From assembly GCF_947242115.1 (NCBI RefSeq), contig NC_074728.1, positions 2,544,701 through 2,608,700 of the forward strand: 64,000 bases of DNA, given 5' to 3'. The notes beneath the pieces were generated by a model that saw nothing but the letters and a program-made list of their open reading frames with translations, was not told where the DNA came from and ran no database searches. This document shows, in pieces, positions 1 through 10,698 of the stretch. The number at the start of each line of letters is the position of its first letter. Within the stretch, counting starts at the first letter, position 1. Source of the DNA: Biomphalaria glabrata (lineage: Eukaryota; Mollusca; Gastropoda; Planorbidae). Both the position numbers and the translations under genes were made by a program.

Positions 1-70
1 AAGAGTCCTTGTAATCAAAAAATTTCCATAAGGATCAATAAAGCAGTCTTAATCTTAGTCTTACTTATAA

Positions 71-195
71 GATAATCTACTCCCTAGCCCGAATCTCCCG
101 CATGACTGCGGGAGGATGGCAGCGAGCAGGATACGAACCCGAGATCATCGCGGCGACCGAACGAGAGTCCAGAGCGCATACCGCACGACCTGACA
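71..195 (-). repeat. tRNA-derived SINE, family A (partial)
   Basis: On the minus strand this reads as a tRNA-like head with an A-box-like 'gtcgtgcggtatgcgc' and a B-box-like 'gggttcgtatcc', followed by the family tail 'gcgggag...'. The same head and tail recur at 7525, 14817 and 50947. It is a retroposed copy and not a tRNA gene, because the acceptor and anticodon arms do not fold. Confidence 0.75.
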
Positions 196-441
196 TCTAT
201 CTAGTCGGCATATTGTGCTGATTTATTTAAATGACCCTAATTCTATAATTATTTAAGAATTCGTCTGCCGATTTAATAACTTCATTTATTTCTGTAATAA
301 TGAATGCGTCATACATGAACGTTTTCTACTGATATACTTCTATGTCTATGTAAGTTACTCCTTCGTGGATGGTGGAAACTGCGAAACGGATTACGCGGGG
401 CCCAGTCTGGGTAGGGATAAAGATAATAGGCTAAGTGAAAA

Positions 442-705
442 TTAACTCTTTCTCTCCTAATTGACGATGCCAACGTTGATTTGACTCCCATTAAACTAAA
501 TTGTTTTTTTGATGTATAAACTTTAATTTGTGTTGTGTAAAAAATAGCATGCTTTCTCCTATAATTCGATATCAAAAATAACATTTTCTGATAACAAACA
601 AATAAGTAATTGAAGTTTAACCCTAACAGGAGAGTGAAACACAAATGAGCGAAACGAATAATACTATCGGAATTAGAAAAAAAAATTACGGAGAGAAAGA
701 GTTAA
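442..705. mobile_element. TTAA-flanked MITE, long form
   Basis: The element is bounded by TTAA on both sides and by inverted ends 'ctctttctctcc' and 'ggagagaaagag'. Short relatives of about 80 bp lie at 13942, 43179 and 49669. The long form carries roughly 180 bp of extra AT-rich interior. The TTAA target and the CCCTTT-like end seen in one short copy suggest piggyBac-type mobilisation, which is inference. Confidence 0.7.
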
Positions 706-1290
706 GATTTCTTGTTAGAAAATAAATACGTCTTTGCATTTTATTCATACTTTACTAAGTACAAAATTACGGTCAAATTAACTTTAAGAGCCATCTACAA
801 TAGAAGTTAATTTTCCAACAAAAAGCCGATAAACATTCAAGATTGGCCTTTTAGATTTACTATCGACTAGCAAAATATCGCTTTTAATTTTTTTTTAGAA
901 ATCGAGATAGATTTAGATCTATATTTATATGCCAGTGACTATTACAGTCAATCATGAGCATGATCGTGCCCTCCTCTATGTCGAAGGTGCAGGCATGATC
1001 ATAAGTAAATTAAGTATTGGAACTTCCTGTTTGGGTTAAAATTCGCCGTGTTATTTTTATTAAATGAAAGCTGACAATGCCGATTTTTTTAATCGCTAGT
1101 AGGATTGGCTTTTTCCATATTGAATGACACCCCTAGATGACAATTTTGTCTTTTTTTTAGGACATTTTCATTGATTTTTCAGGACATTTTAATAATTTAA
1201 GGAAATTTTCACTTTTTTCATATACTTTGCATATACTTTGCAATTTTAGGAGATTTCCAGGAGTTAAAATGGTTTGATTTAATAATTTAC
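706..1290. other. AT-rich stretch without recognised features
   Basis: I see no exon-like reading frame, splice pair or recognisable repeat here. The stretch is AT-rich with several poly-T runs. Confidence 0.5.
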
Positions 1291-1295
1291 AACTA

Positions 1296-1370
1296 GAGTT
1301 AGCGCGGGGCCTATGAAAGTGCGGGGCCCACTGCGGCCGTACAGGTTGCAGTGCCCTAAGACCGGCCCTG
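1296..1370. repeat. End fragment of the CAGGGCCGG MITE family
   Basis: The sequence ends in 'cctaagaccggccctg', which matches the right terminus of the complete copy at 35808-36125. Only this terminal part can be recognised here. Confidence 0.5.
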
Positions 1371-1914
1371 GTGGGCGGCAGGGGCGAATAGGCTATATGG
1401 GCATTTGGGCAAATGCCCGGTTGGCCTGTACTTCAATGGGCCTATAGGGCCTCATGAATGCCACTTTGGCACGCATTAAATTTTTAAAGATTTATAATAA
1501 GGGGCTATATGAGCGTCCTGTTAAAAACATCTGTTACAGACTACAGTGTAATACTAATTTAATCTAACACATTTTCAAAAATAATGTAATAGCCTACATC
1601 CGTAGACAATGCTATTAGTAGGCTTCATCCTTTTTGGGCCTACAAACATAGTGATTAAAAAGCAGCATTAGGCCTATATTTCTTTTTAAAAAAGAGAGAT
1701 CATACATACAGTTATCGGTACATTATTTAAAAAAATAACATAGTGACTTTGAGAATGGATCGGCCTATAATTGGAGGCCCATCATATGATAAACAATTTA
1801 TGGGCTGTAGTGTACAGAAATGTCTGGGACGATTTTGAAATCCAGTCCGCCACTAGTGGGGGACGCTGATCTAAAAAAAAAAGGCTCTTTTTCCTAGAAA
1901 ATTTAACAGTTGAT

Positions 1915-2050
1915 GTATATCGCTGAGAAAAGAATTACTGGCTCGTCTGCGACAGGGGGAGGGGAACTCTAGTTTGACGGTTATAATTTTTCACAATAAA
2001 AACTAAAAAAAATTAAATTTGGCTGGAGACTATATCTAGGTCTAGAGACA
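1915..2050 (+). repeat. Partial copy of an unidentified coding-like repeat
   Basis: This stretch aligns by eye with 36893-37030. Shared blocks include 'atatcgctgagaaaagaatt' and 'gacggttataatttttca', and both copies run on into a similar 'aaatttggctggaga' tail. The copy is diverged and 5'-truncated relative to the one at 36740. Confidence 0.6.
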
Positions 2051-2376
2051 ACATGGCGTAGACAGCCGTATTACCGTAGTAGGCTACCGCTGGCCGAGTC
2101 AGAAAATGCGTAAGTTTTAACAGCAGTTGACGGTGTCACAGTTTCGATACCCGAATAGAACCAAATATTTTTTGTATAGCATTATCGTATTGGAAGTTTA
2201 ATAAAATGGGAGTGTATTCTAAAAAAAATATAGATTTTTTTTTAGTTTTTCTTGTTTGAATATTTTTCTAAAAAATTTCGTATTTTAAAATTCAAAAGTT
2301 CTGTAAAAAAAAAACAACATTTTGAGATTTAATCAAACAACAGTTCAAAGTCTATTTTATTGTTTTGAATCTACAG

Positions 2377-4563
2377 CAAAGAGAGCGAATCTCTTCACGG
2401 TAAAAGATGTGGGCAAGCTTAACATAGCCAAATTAATAAACGTCGACTTCTATATAGGACTTGAGGACATTGGAAGGAATCGCACTTTTTTCTGGACCGA
2501 TGACATGTCTGTGCTTGATGAATCTTTAAAGCTTCAGATCTTTAATAAAGGTATTTGATCTAGCGCTATTTGTCAGCATTCATGGTGATGTAGAGCCTAA
2601 AATAAATTAAACATTGAAACTCTTCTAATTTTCTTACAAAAATAAATGTGTCTTCTTTTAGTATAGATTGTAAAAATAATACACTTTTTAATATTTATTT
2701 TAGTTTTAGTAACTTATACAGTGCTATGGAGGCGCGGTGGCTAAGCGGTAAAGAGCTTGGCTTCTAAACCGGGGATCCCGGGATCGAATCCTGGTGAAAA
2801 CTGGGATTATTAATTTCGGGATTCTTGGCCTCTAAGTCCACCAGCTCTAGCATTAGTTGGGGAAAAGAAAAGGCGGTTGGTCATTGTGCTGGCCACATGA
2901 CACCCGGTCGTTAACCGTAGGCCACAGAAACGGATGATCTTTACATCATCTGCTCTATAGATTACTTTTACTTTATACTGTGCAATAAGTAGGCCTACCT
3001 TTATAGACTTTTTTTTTATTGTTGGGGCACTAGAAATCATATATGCAGAGGCGTAGCTAGGGCATTGGGGGCCTGGGGGGATTGACCTCTTTTGGGGCCC
3101 CTTGCATTTTGACATTCGGCATATGGCATGAGATAATGTACGCAAATATATATAAGCCCCAAATCAAATTGGTTCAGTATATCAGTAAACTTAACAAAAA
3201 AATAATCATTAAAACTCTTTTAATGAATAATACCGTTGTTTGTTAGTTAAATAATGCACAAGTGACAAATCTCAATTCATATCGCTTAACGTCGTGCATT
3301 CTGTGCAGCAAAGAAATCTATAACATCATCTACATTGATACTTTCTAGTATTTGTGACTTCACTGACATTAAAGCCATGATAAGCCTTTCTTGCGTCATT
3401 GTGCTCCTCAGATAGTTTTTGATGAACTTGAGCTTTGAGAATGAACTCTCACATGACGCAATGGAAGTGGCCTGAGATAGTGGTATTCGGAGGAGGTTGC
3501 AAGGTTTGAGCACACGTAATTGTCATATGAAGCCTGTTTCCTCAATATGTCTATTGGTGATTGTATTACTGGTTTGTTTATAAAAAAAGCTCGTGCATCA
3601 ATAACATCATTGAACAAGCGATTTGCGATTTATTTCATCATACAAACAGGAAAAAGTAACGGGCCTCGTGTATGACTTGTATGAGTGGCTTGTTAGATGT
3701 CTAGGGGATGATTATTTTTGAATTGCCACACACTGGTCCATCAGAGATAAATCGGGAGCAGGCACGAAACAAGACAAACAATGGAGAAAGATACAAATGT
3801 TGTAAAATTGAAGAATATTTATTTACATAAATGTACAAGGTAAAATAAAATAAAAAAGGGGGGGGGGATTAGCATCTATCTCGTTAGCAATATTGTATCA
3901 TCATACTAAGCACTTAATTAGAGAGTATGTCACTTTCGTCCTCTGCAATTAGCTGGTTGTCCTGCTGGGGTCGCAGCTGGCTGTGTTCCTGGCTGGCTGT
4001 CTTGCAGCTGGAGGTGGCGCTCTAGCGGGTAGAGGGTCGCCGGTGATTTCAGTTCTTGTGGAGTCTCGATTCAAAGTTCTGATATCTGTAGTGGGCACAG
4101 TAGGGCGGGTGGCCGGCTACCGTGGGCACAAGCGCACTGCGGGTAGAGCTGATCTGCCGTGGGCAGCGTCGTTAGCAGGATAAGGGTTAAAGTCCAGTGA
4201 GTTGCGAAGATTTGGCGAAGCTATGACGTCTCACACAGACGCGTGTTCTATAGGAACGTCGTGCCTGATAGGTTGACAAGGGGACTGTCAAATAGGCAGG
4301 CAAGTAGAGCCGATAGCGCCAAGTAGGCTGACAAGTAGTGACCTGTAGTGCTGAATAGCACTAGATAGTAGATCCAAATAGGCAGTTGAGTATATATATA
4401 ATTTTTAAAAAAATCTATTTTTATTATTCAAACAGGTGAACCCAATAACTATGCTGGTAATGAGTACTGTGTCCAGTATGCTGGTGCATTTGGAAAGGTT
4501 CGTGACGTACCCTGTAACTGGACTGCAAATGTCGTCTGCGAAAACAACTGTTTCCGTTTTTAG
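2377..4563 (+). CDS. C-type lectin domain protein, last two exons (5' part missing)
   Basis: Two exons fit together: 2377-2550 (acceptor 'ctacag', donor G|gtattt) and 4436-4563 (acceptor 'aaacag', stop TAG at 4561). The junction splits a glycine codon G|GT, so phase is kept. They encode about 99 residues: KRANLFTVKDVGKLN, then FYIGLEDI, FFWTDD, GEPNNY and finally CNWTANVVCE. This is the second half of a C-type lectin domain with the WIGL-like core, the EPN sugar-binding motif (mannose type in the family) and the last two cysteines. The usual WND calcium motif reads VRD, so the asparagine is replaced by arginine. A short NCFRF tail follows. The exon with the first domain cysteines and signal peptide is not found and may lie left of the window. 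The 1.9-kb intron carries a SINE and a hAT remnant. The likely role is secreted or cell-surface glycan recognition. Whether a complete gene stands here is unproven. Confidence 0.85.
2729..2975 (+). repeat. tRNA-derived SINE, family B
   Basis: The head 'ggcgcggtggctaagcgg' and the B box 'gggatcgaatcctgg' are tRNA-like, and the body ends in the conserved tail 'tttacatcatctgc'. The copy lies inside the lectin intron, same strand as the gene. About ten copies occur in the window, in both orientations. Confidence 0.9.
3046..3640 (-). mobile_element. hAT transposon remnant: terminus plus transposase C-terminal part
   Basis: The segment starts with the terminal motif 'cagaggcgtagctaggg', shared with the MITEs at 7094, 15835, 29798 and 44061. 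On the minus strand, 3286-3513 encodes SIASCESSFSKLKFIKNYLR, the hAT dimerisation region as in ZMYM-type transposase-like proteins. The preceding residues (INKPVIQSPIDILRKQAS) lie in another frame at 3408-3617, so the coding region is frameshifted. The N-terminal portion and the other terminus are not recognised. This may descend from the autonomous partner of the MITE family. Confidence 0.75.
3641..4380. other. Lectin intron remainder, no recognised feature
   Basis: This is the GC-richer remainder of the lectin intron, with several 'aataggcag/caagtag' imperfect short repeats around 4290-4390. A 66-codon open frame at 3983-4183 has no domain and no splice context. Confidence 0.45.
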
Positions 4564-5328
4564 TCATCTCTATGTAAATAATATTTCTTCTATGCACGTT
4601 GTTATCTGGAATTAGAAAGTAAAGAAAACAAAATATGCACACACACCTCAACCTATTTAGTTTGATAGCCTGCTACCATTGAAAGAGATCTTGAGTTTGA
4701 ATGAGCATGACATAACTGTATGGCATTCTTATTATTTTTTTTTACACGGACAGGAATAGTATTTTTTATTTAGTGTTTGTTTCTAAAGTAATCACGAGGA
4801 AAGTGGAGCGGATGTGTCGTTCAGAAGCCACCTGCTGCCAAGAGCCTCATTTATATTATATACTTACTCAATCTTTCATGACATCACCTTCACCTGTCTC
4901 TTAGTCCATTGTTTCCTAAAGTGGGGTACCGGAAGAGTTGGAAGGAGGTACGCGTTGCACATAGCTAGCTATGCTGAGTATTTTGTTTTTTTTAAATATC
5001 CATTTAGTTTGTAAATTAGAATAAATATCATAAGTTTTAAATCCTTTTTATTATTTTAAGTTCTCTCAAACTCAAATACGGCGTTAGTTTACATCGTAAG
5101 ACGAAGGTTCTACAAAGATCAGGTAATGGAAAGGGATGTTACAACTGCCGTCGACACGCCCTCATTTTCAAGGAAAAAATTTTTCATTTTTTTTAAGAAT
5201 GTATTTGATGTGTCTCTGAAGCATAGAGAAAATAAAATCAGTACTTGAACACATAATTGTGATAGAGTAATTATTATTTTGAGTATGTTGGCCTAAAAAA
5301 AATAATTTTGATCATTAAAATAAATCCT

Positions 5329-5354
5329 GGGGGGGGGGGGGGGGGGGGGGGGGG
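5329..5354 (+). repeat. Homopolymer G run, 26 bases
   Basis: An uninterrupted run of 26 G is visible. Its length is likely to vary between individuals, or to be partly an assembly artefact. Confidence 0.95.
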
Positions 5355-5430
5355 AGAGGAAATGGCATTAATTAAACGTTACGAAAATTCTACAAAAGTC
5401 TAGTATGGGTCAAAAGTTTGGGAAGCTCTG

Positions 5431-5800
5431 CCTTAGTCTGTTTGACCGTTGGGGCACCACACAAGATTAGCCAACCGTCTTACTCCATTCCTCTCTATCA
5501 TTTGTCTTGTGTAGAACCTTTTTCAATGTAAGGCCCGTCCATTATTTTATTTTGTCCTTCCATCGCTTCCTCTGTCTCTTCTTTTTCCTGGTACTGTTCC
5601 ATGAAGGAAGGTCTTTGCAAGCCCCGAAGACCTTGTAAAATGGACATTGAGGTTTAGTTTCCGTGCTTTTTTTGTATAGTTAGCAGGTCATCGTGGGGAC
5701 CAATCGCTCTAACTACCCTGACTCTCTAATCTCTTGGTTTGTGATGTGGTCTTTGAATGTGATATCCTTCTGTAGCCTCTCAGTTCCATTGCTAGCTTCA
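5431..5800 (-). mobile_element. LINE fragment, 3' part of ORF2
   Basis: On the minus strand it encodes a decayed version of the motif series ...CYRR...GISYKD...; then GTRKKK-like basic residues; then RWKDKIK.WTGL. The same order is found at 41885-43125 and 23260-23470. This is the region downstream of the reverse transcriptase in a non-LTR retrotransposon family common in molluscs. It is multiply frameshifted. Confidence 0.75.
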
Positions 5801-7080
5801 TATCATTTTGTAGTGTAACTGAGTAGTTTCATTTCTGCGTGTCAGAATGTCATGTTCAGTGTGTGTGTTTATAGTACTTCAACAATGTGTGACGTGCCTG
5901 TATTCGTTCACTGTAGCCTAATCTTGTTGAATAAAGCCAATATAGTGGTTTTCTGGTATTTGTTATTTCATTACACATTTACCGTACTTCAACCTTCATA
6001 TCATGTACTAAATATGTATTACATTCAATAATATGATAATGCAATGTCTGATTGTGACATTCTGTGTATGATATAACAGAAGGCCTAGATGAAATGTAGC
6101 TTCAAGGTAATTGCCAAATCAACAATGTTTATTTTGATCGAGAATACTGCAACCAATCAAGAAAACAATTATAATACCAACGAACACAGGCCATCCCACT
6201 AATAAATTAAATTTTACATTAAAAAAAATGTAAACAGTAATATACAAAAATTTTGTATTAAAAAAAAATTCACTTGAAAAGTTTACTTAACAACATTCAA
6301 CATAAATCGAAATGCTGTTTTAGGCAAGACTTCACATCACAAGTTCAAAACTACAAACTCATGTCCAGATATGACCATTTCATTTTGGGAACATTGACAA
6401 TTGTTGTCTATATGATGTTATCAGGGAATTCTTAAAAAAAAAACAAGTTAACAGAAATCTTACTAAAGCGAAACGAACCATATGTATCAATTCTATAAGG
6501 AAAAGATAGCTTTGCAGAGTCTGAAACAGATGTGGTTAGCCTTTAAGGAATACGTACCATAGTAAGATGGAGGGGCTGAGTACAGAAGACTGAGGATCCA
6601 TCTCTATTTCACATCTTGAGGCAGATCACTAGATATCAAAAAGTATTAAGCTACTTAACTTTGCAATGACTTTTATATATAGCAGAAAGGGAGATATACC
6701 CTGTAATTTTCAGTAAATAGCAATAATTAGCAGTTCTTTCCCTTAGATGAGCTTTGTTGTTGTTTTTTTATTCTTTTTTTTTATATTAAGTGTTGAAATT
6801 AATGTTAATTGATAATTATGATCTTCTAATAAAAAGAGTCTAGCACCCAGCTTGAAAATATTTCTCATTGCCACACAGAATTGTTTCATGATACAAAAGT
6901 GCTGATTTAACTTCTGTTTTCTTGATTAAAAACAAACAGCAGAGAAAATCATTGTTAGTGCCCTTAATTAAGAACACTAACCTTTAAAAATATAGGACAT
7001 GATAGCAAGCAGAAACATTTCAAGCCAAAAGTAAAATAAAATGAAAGTAGTTTCTAGATCATCAAGTAGACTAGGCTAGA
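5801..7080. other. AT-rich intergenic stretch
   Basis: No coding exon, transposon terminus or tandem array could be recognised in this 1.3 kb. Confidence 0.5.
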
Positions 7081-7093
7081 CTATCTTTAGTAA

Positions 7094-7238
7094 CAGTGGG
7101 GTAGCTAGTGATTTGGGGGCACTGAGGTCTTGACCTCTTTAGGGGCCCCTGCATTTTGACATTTGACATCTTGACATGAAATTTAGGACACTCATTTGGG
7201 GGATTTTTACATTTTTCACCCTCCCAGCTAGGCCACAG
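7094..7238. mobile_element. hAT-type MITE, CAGTGGCGTAGCTA family
   Basis: The ends read 'cagtggggtagctag' and 'agctaggccacag' as imperfect inverted repeats. Flanking 8-mers 'tttagtaa' and 'tttggtaa' match at 7 of 8 positions, as expected for a hAT target duplication. The interior shares 'cattttgacatt' with the copies at 3046 and 15835. Confidence 0.75.
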
Positions 7239-7524
7239 TTTGGTAATGTCAGTTACAGTTTCGAAATGAAATGTTTGATTAGCCAGTGCTTTTAGGGTTT
7301 TTTCTATGAACTGCAAAGTCCTTCTGAAAAGTTAATAAGGAATTAAACCCAGGAAATATTTTTACTGACATTATTTTTCATAAATTACATAAAAGACCAA
7401 ACATGAGCTAAAACAGCTAAATACCCATTTAGTCAATTTTATCTATTTAAAAAAAAAAAAAAAAAAACATAATCTAGCTCGTGACATGGTAATTAACACC
7501 CTAAGAAAGTCTTAAAAGCCTAAA

Positions 7525-7690
7525 AGGATGGCTGCCTGGTCGTGCGGTTTGCGCACTGGACTGTTGTTCGGATTTATCGATGGTCGAGGGTTCAAATCCT
7601 GCCCGCTCCCATCCCCCGTCATCCTGCGGGAGGTTTGGACTAGGAAGTAAACTATCTTCAACTCTGAAGGAACATCTGAAACATGTAAAA
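7525..7690 (+). repeat. tRNA-derived SINE, family A
   Basis: The head 'gcctggtcgtgcggtttgcg' and B box 'gggttcaaatcc' are followed by the family tail 'aactctgaaggaacatctg'. The 3' end runs into AT-rich sequence. Confidence 0.85.
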
Positions 7691-7885
7691 CATTTTTTTA
7701 CAGGTTCTATTATAAAAATGCTGTTTATCAATAAATATATAATTAACATAAAAGTTGTACTTGGAAAATACCATGTTATAAGCAAAACATGTAATGCAAT
7801 AATTTATTTTCTTGATAATCTCACAGTCGCTTGTCATATACAAAATAGTAATAGATAACCATTATATTTAAAAATAAAGTTATTA

Positions 7886-7891
7886 TTTATT
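7886..7891 (-). promoter_or_regulatory. Candidate polyadenylation signal of the zinc-finger gene
   Basis: AATAAA on the minus strand lies about 100 bases past the zinc-finger stop codon, at a normal distance for a short 3' UTR. Confidence 0.5.
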
Positions 7892-7988
7892 TCAAATCAA
7901 AATTAATAAATATATATTAATAAGATAAATGCACAAAGAAAAACCAATCCATATATTGAAACTCTTCAGACAATGTGTAAATTTTAGT

Positions 7989-9518
7989 TTAATCAACTAT
8001 CGCAGCTATAATTTGACTTGTCTCTGTTGTAACACACTTCAAATGCCTGTGAGTAGTCAAATGGTAGGTCAAATGATATTTTTCAGCAAAGGATTTCTGG
8101 CAGCAGTCGCACCTGAAACTCTTATTACCAACATGGAGTTTCAAATGCTTCCTGACAGTTGACCTGTCCGAGAAGGCCCTGTTGCATTGGGTGCAACGGT
8201 AAGGCTTTTCTCCCGAGTGGACACGAGAGTGTAGTTCTAGCTTCCACTTGCACAGAAAGGTCTTGTTGCATACCGAGCAGTGGTTTGGGTTGTTGGGGAG
8301 GTGGACCTGCTTGTGTTTAGTCAAGAAATACTGACTGGGGCAAACTTCACCACAGATTTTGCAAGCAAATGTCTCAGAGTTGGCATGAAGTCTCAAATGC
8401 TCCTTGAGACTGAACTTACTGAAAAAGATTTTGTCGCAGATAGGGCACAGAAATTCTCCCTTGCCAAAATGGTAGTAGGTTTCATGTTGAATGAGGTATG
8501 ACTTCAACTTAAATGACCTGAAACAGATTGTGCACTGGAATGGGGTCGCAGACTGGTGCGTTGTTTTATGAGTCTTCAGACTGTCTGCCCAAATAAATGT
8601 TTTCCCACATTCATCGCACATGAAGCGTCGTTCCCCCAAGTGTGCGGAGATGTGTGAATTGAGAACGTATTTAGCTGATGTTGAATATCCACACATATCA
8701 CAAATGAATATCTTGCGTGTGTAGCTTTTGAACCTGCCTTGGGTATGCAAACTTTTTAGATAGTAATCAGCATTCATGGAAACCATCTGAAGATTCTCAG
8801 GCTTCAGGTCTGTCAACGTCTCACTCTTGAAGCCGACATCATCATTTTCCAAGGTGAGGGTCATATTGATTCTCATTGCCTCAACTGAGCCCATATGCCG
8901 CTGCATATGCTTCCGTATCTGCCGGCTGTTAGTCAATACCTTATTACAGATGTCACATTTGAAGTGTTTTTTGCTTAGATGAGCCATGGCATTTCTCTTT
9001 GTGGCAAAATCTTTCTTGCAGACGTGACAGCTGTATGTCATTTCCCCATATAGCAACTCCTCTGATGACAACGCCTGAATGCCACAGTCAGAGGCTGAAG
9101 GTGAATCTCTCCTATGCGTCTTCTCATGCTGAATCAAAGACAGTTTTTTGGTGAAGCTTTTACAGCACACTAAACAAGAAAAAGACTTCCTCCTCTGAAC
9201 TGATCTTCTTTTACTGCTGTGCGACAGAAAACTGTGCTGCTTTTGGTGTTTGACTAACTCCGTCTTGCCCAGAAAATATTTTTCACACAAGGCGCATTGA
9301 TACTTCTTCTGTATATGCTGATGGGCAATGTGCCGTTGTAGATAACGCTTCACAACAAACGCCCTATCGCAGATTTCACAAACAAATTTTTTGCCCTGTG
9401 CGTGAATGTGTCTGTGTCGAGTCAGTGAAGATTTGAGAGTAAAGACGGCATGACATACATCGCAGGTGAATGGATGGCTGTAACCACACTCGTACTTAAT
9501 TACATTGTTAGTTTTCAT
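7989..9518 (-). CDS. C2H2 zinc-finger protein with 14 fingers, single coding exon
   Basis: The 509-residue frame is intact. It holds fourteen C2H2 fingers of the CxxC-x12-H-x3-5-H type, from about residue 17 to 495. Examples are FTCDVCHAVF...HRHIH (first) and YRCTQCNRAF...HLKLH (thirteenth). Only the linker before finger 13 is the canonical SGEKP; the others are diverged. Residues about 108-118 and 205-265 are finger-free spacers, the first rich in basic and serine residues. No KRAB, BTB, SCAN or ZAD domain is present. The protein is probably a nuclear DNA-binding transcription factor; its target cannot be read from the sequence. The start at 9518 is the first in-frame ATG; a 'ctaaag' just upstream could be an acceptor for a non-coding 5' exon. 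A minus-strand AATAAA lies about 100 bases downstream. Confidence 0.96.
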   Translation of the reverse strand: MKTNNVIKYECGYSHPFTCDVCHAVFTLKSSLTRHRHIHAQGKKFVCEICDRAFVVKRYLQRHIAHQHIQKKYQCALCEKYFLGKTELVKHQKQHSFLSHSSKRRSVQRRKSFSCLVCCKSFTKKLSLIQHEKTHRRDSPSASDCGIQALSSEELLYGEMTYSCHVCKKDFATKRNAMAHLSKKHFKCDICNKVLTNSRQIRKHMQRHMGSVEAMRINMTLTLENDDVGFKSETLTDLKPENLQMVSMNADYYLKSLHTQGRFKSYTRKIFICDMCGYSTSAKYVLNSHISAHLGERRFMCDECGKTFIWADSLKTHKTTHQSATPFQCTICFRSFKLKSYLIQHETYYHFGKGEFLCPICDKIFFSKFSLKEHLRLHANSETFACKICGEVCPSQYFLTKHKQVHLPNNPNHCSVCNKTFLCKWKLELHSRVHSGEKPYRCTQCNRAFSDRSTVRKHLKLHVGNKSFRCDCCQKSFAEKYHLTYHLTTHRHLKCVTTETSQIIAAIVD

Positions 9519-9983
9519 ACTTTAGATTCAAACTGGCACTGGAAAACACAAAGCTTTTATAAAGAAAATTATGTGGAATAACTTTTCATAGAGTTTAGTG
9601 GCATGTCTTAAATCATTGCATTCAATGATGAAATCAGGTATGAATCTAGTGGCGGTTCTGTAAGGTTGTTATGAGTAATTCATTTATTTCAGATCTGATT
9701 ATTTAGACACCAATCAAACAAAGAAGTCCTATATAGATGCATTAATTTGAAGCTGGCTACATTTCTGGAAAGAGAAAAAAAAAAGATCTTATTAAAAAAA
9801 AACATAATAGTCACGCTAAGGTTTTTATTTTATTTCTTTATGTTTTAATTATAAAATATTCTACTAGAATCTAGACTTATGTACTAGAGGGTAGCTAGTA
9901 CTAGACTAGTTACTAGGTCCCTGATTTTTCTAGATCTAGTAGAACGGTAGTTGAGTAGCTTCAATCTTATATAATTCACAGAC

Positions 9984-10140
9984 GTTACTTCAAAAAAGAA
10001 GATGATTACGTTCTATGAGACCTATGCGTCATGCATTCAGTCAAGCATATTACCCAATGACCTAAATTCTGACAAGTCACTGGTTTTCCTGGCTAGCTCA
10101 GGCAACCCATTCCATAGCACTATTATAGAGTCTATAATTT
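9984..10140 (+). repeat. Dispersed repeat also present at the right edge of the window
   Basis: The block beginning 'acagacgttacttcaaaaaa' and running through 'ggttttcctggctagctcag' matches 63882-64000 closely over its whole visible length. A short piece of the start also occurs near 50740 on the minus strand. It carries no coding potential that I can see. Confidence 0.8.
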
Positions 10141-10502
10141 CACTGACTCTGTAGAGTGTAGTATATATATATATCCTCATTTGTATGGGTGCATCACTGA
10201 ACCACTAATTTGAGTAACTAGATCTAGCTAGACTACTCTAGACTCTAGAGATTCTATTAATTCTAAGGACTAGATGTCACTAGATTTAGATCTAGATTCT
10301 TTTAGAAGTACTACGACTAAAAAAAAATAGAGTGACTAGATTCTAGATGTCTGATAATTAGATGTATCATGTAGAATAATGTAGATATATGGTTTTAGAT
10401 TCTAGTCCTAGCCTAGATCTTAGATCTGATCTAGACTATTCTATAATAATAATATCATATATATGACAAGATTCTAGATAAAGTAGATGTACTAAAATCT
10501 AT

Positions 10503-10511
10503 ACTATATTT

Positions 10512-10544
<33 letters not shown>

Positions 10545-10600
10545 ATATATATATTATATATATATATAATATATATATTATATATATATATATATATATT
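10503..10600. repeat. AT microsatellite
   Basis: A nearly pure (TA)n tract with a few TT/AA phase shifts. Confidence 0.95.
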
Positions 10601-10698
10601 ATTTTAACATTATATATAATAGATCTAATAATATTACTGTTGTATATAAGATTTAAAATTTAAAGTTAAAGTCTCTTCTATACTATAGTCACTATGAC

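Noticed and set aside
2729-2810. tRNA gene candidates at SINE heads (also 7525, 50947, 61020)
   Set aside because: A and B boxes are present but arms do not pair properly and the sequence continues into SINE bodies.
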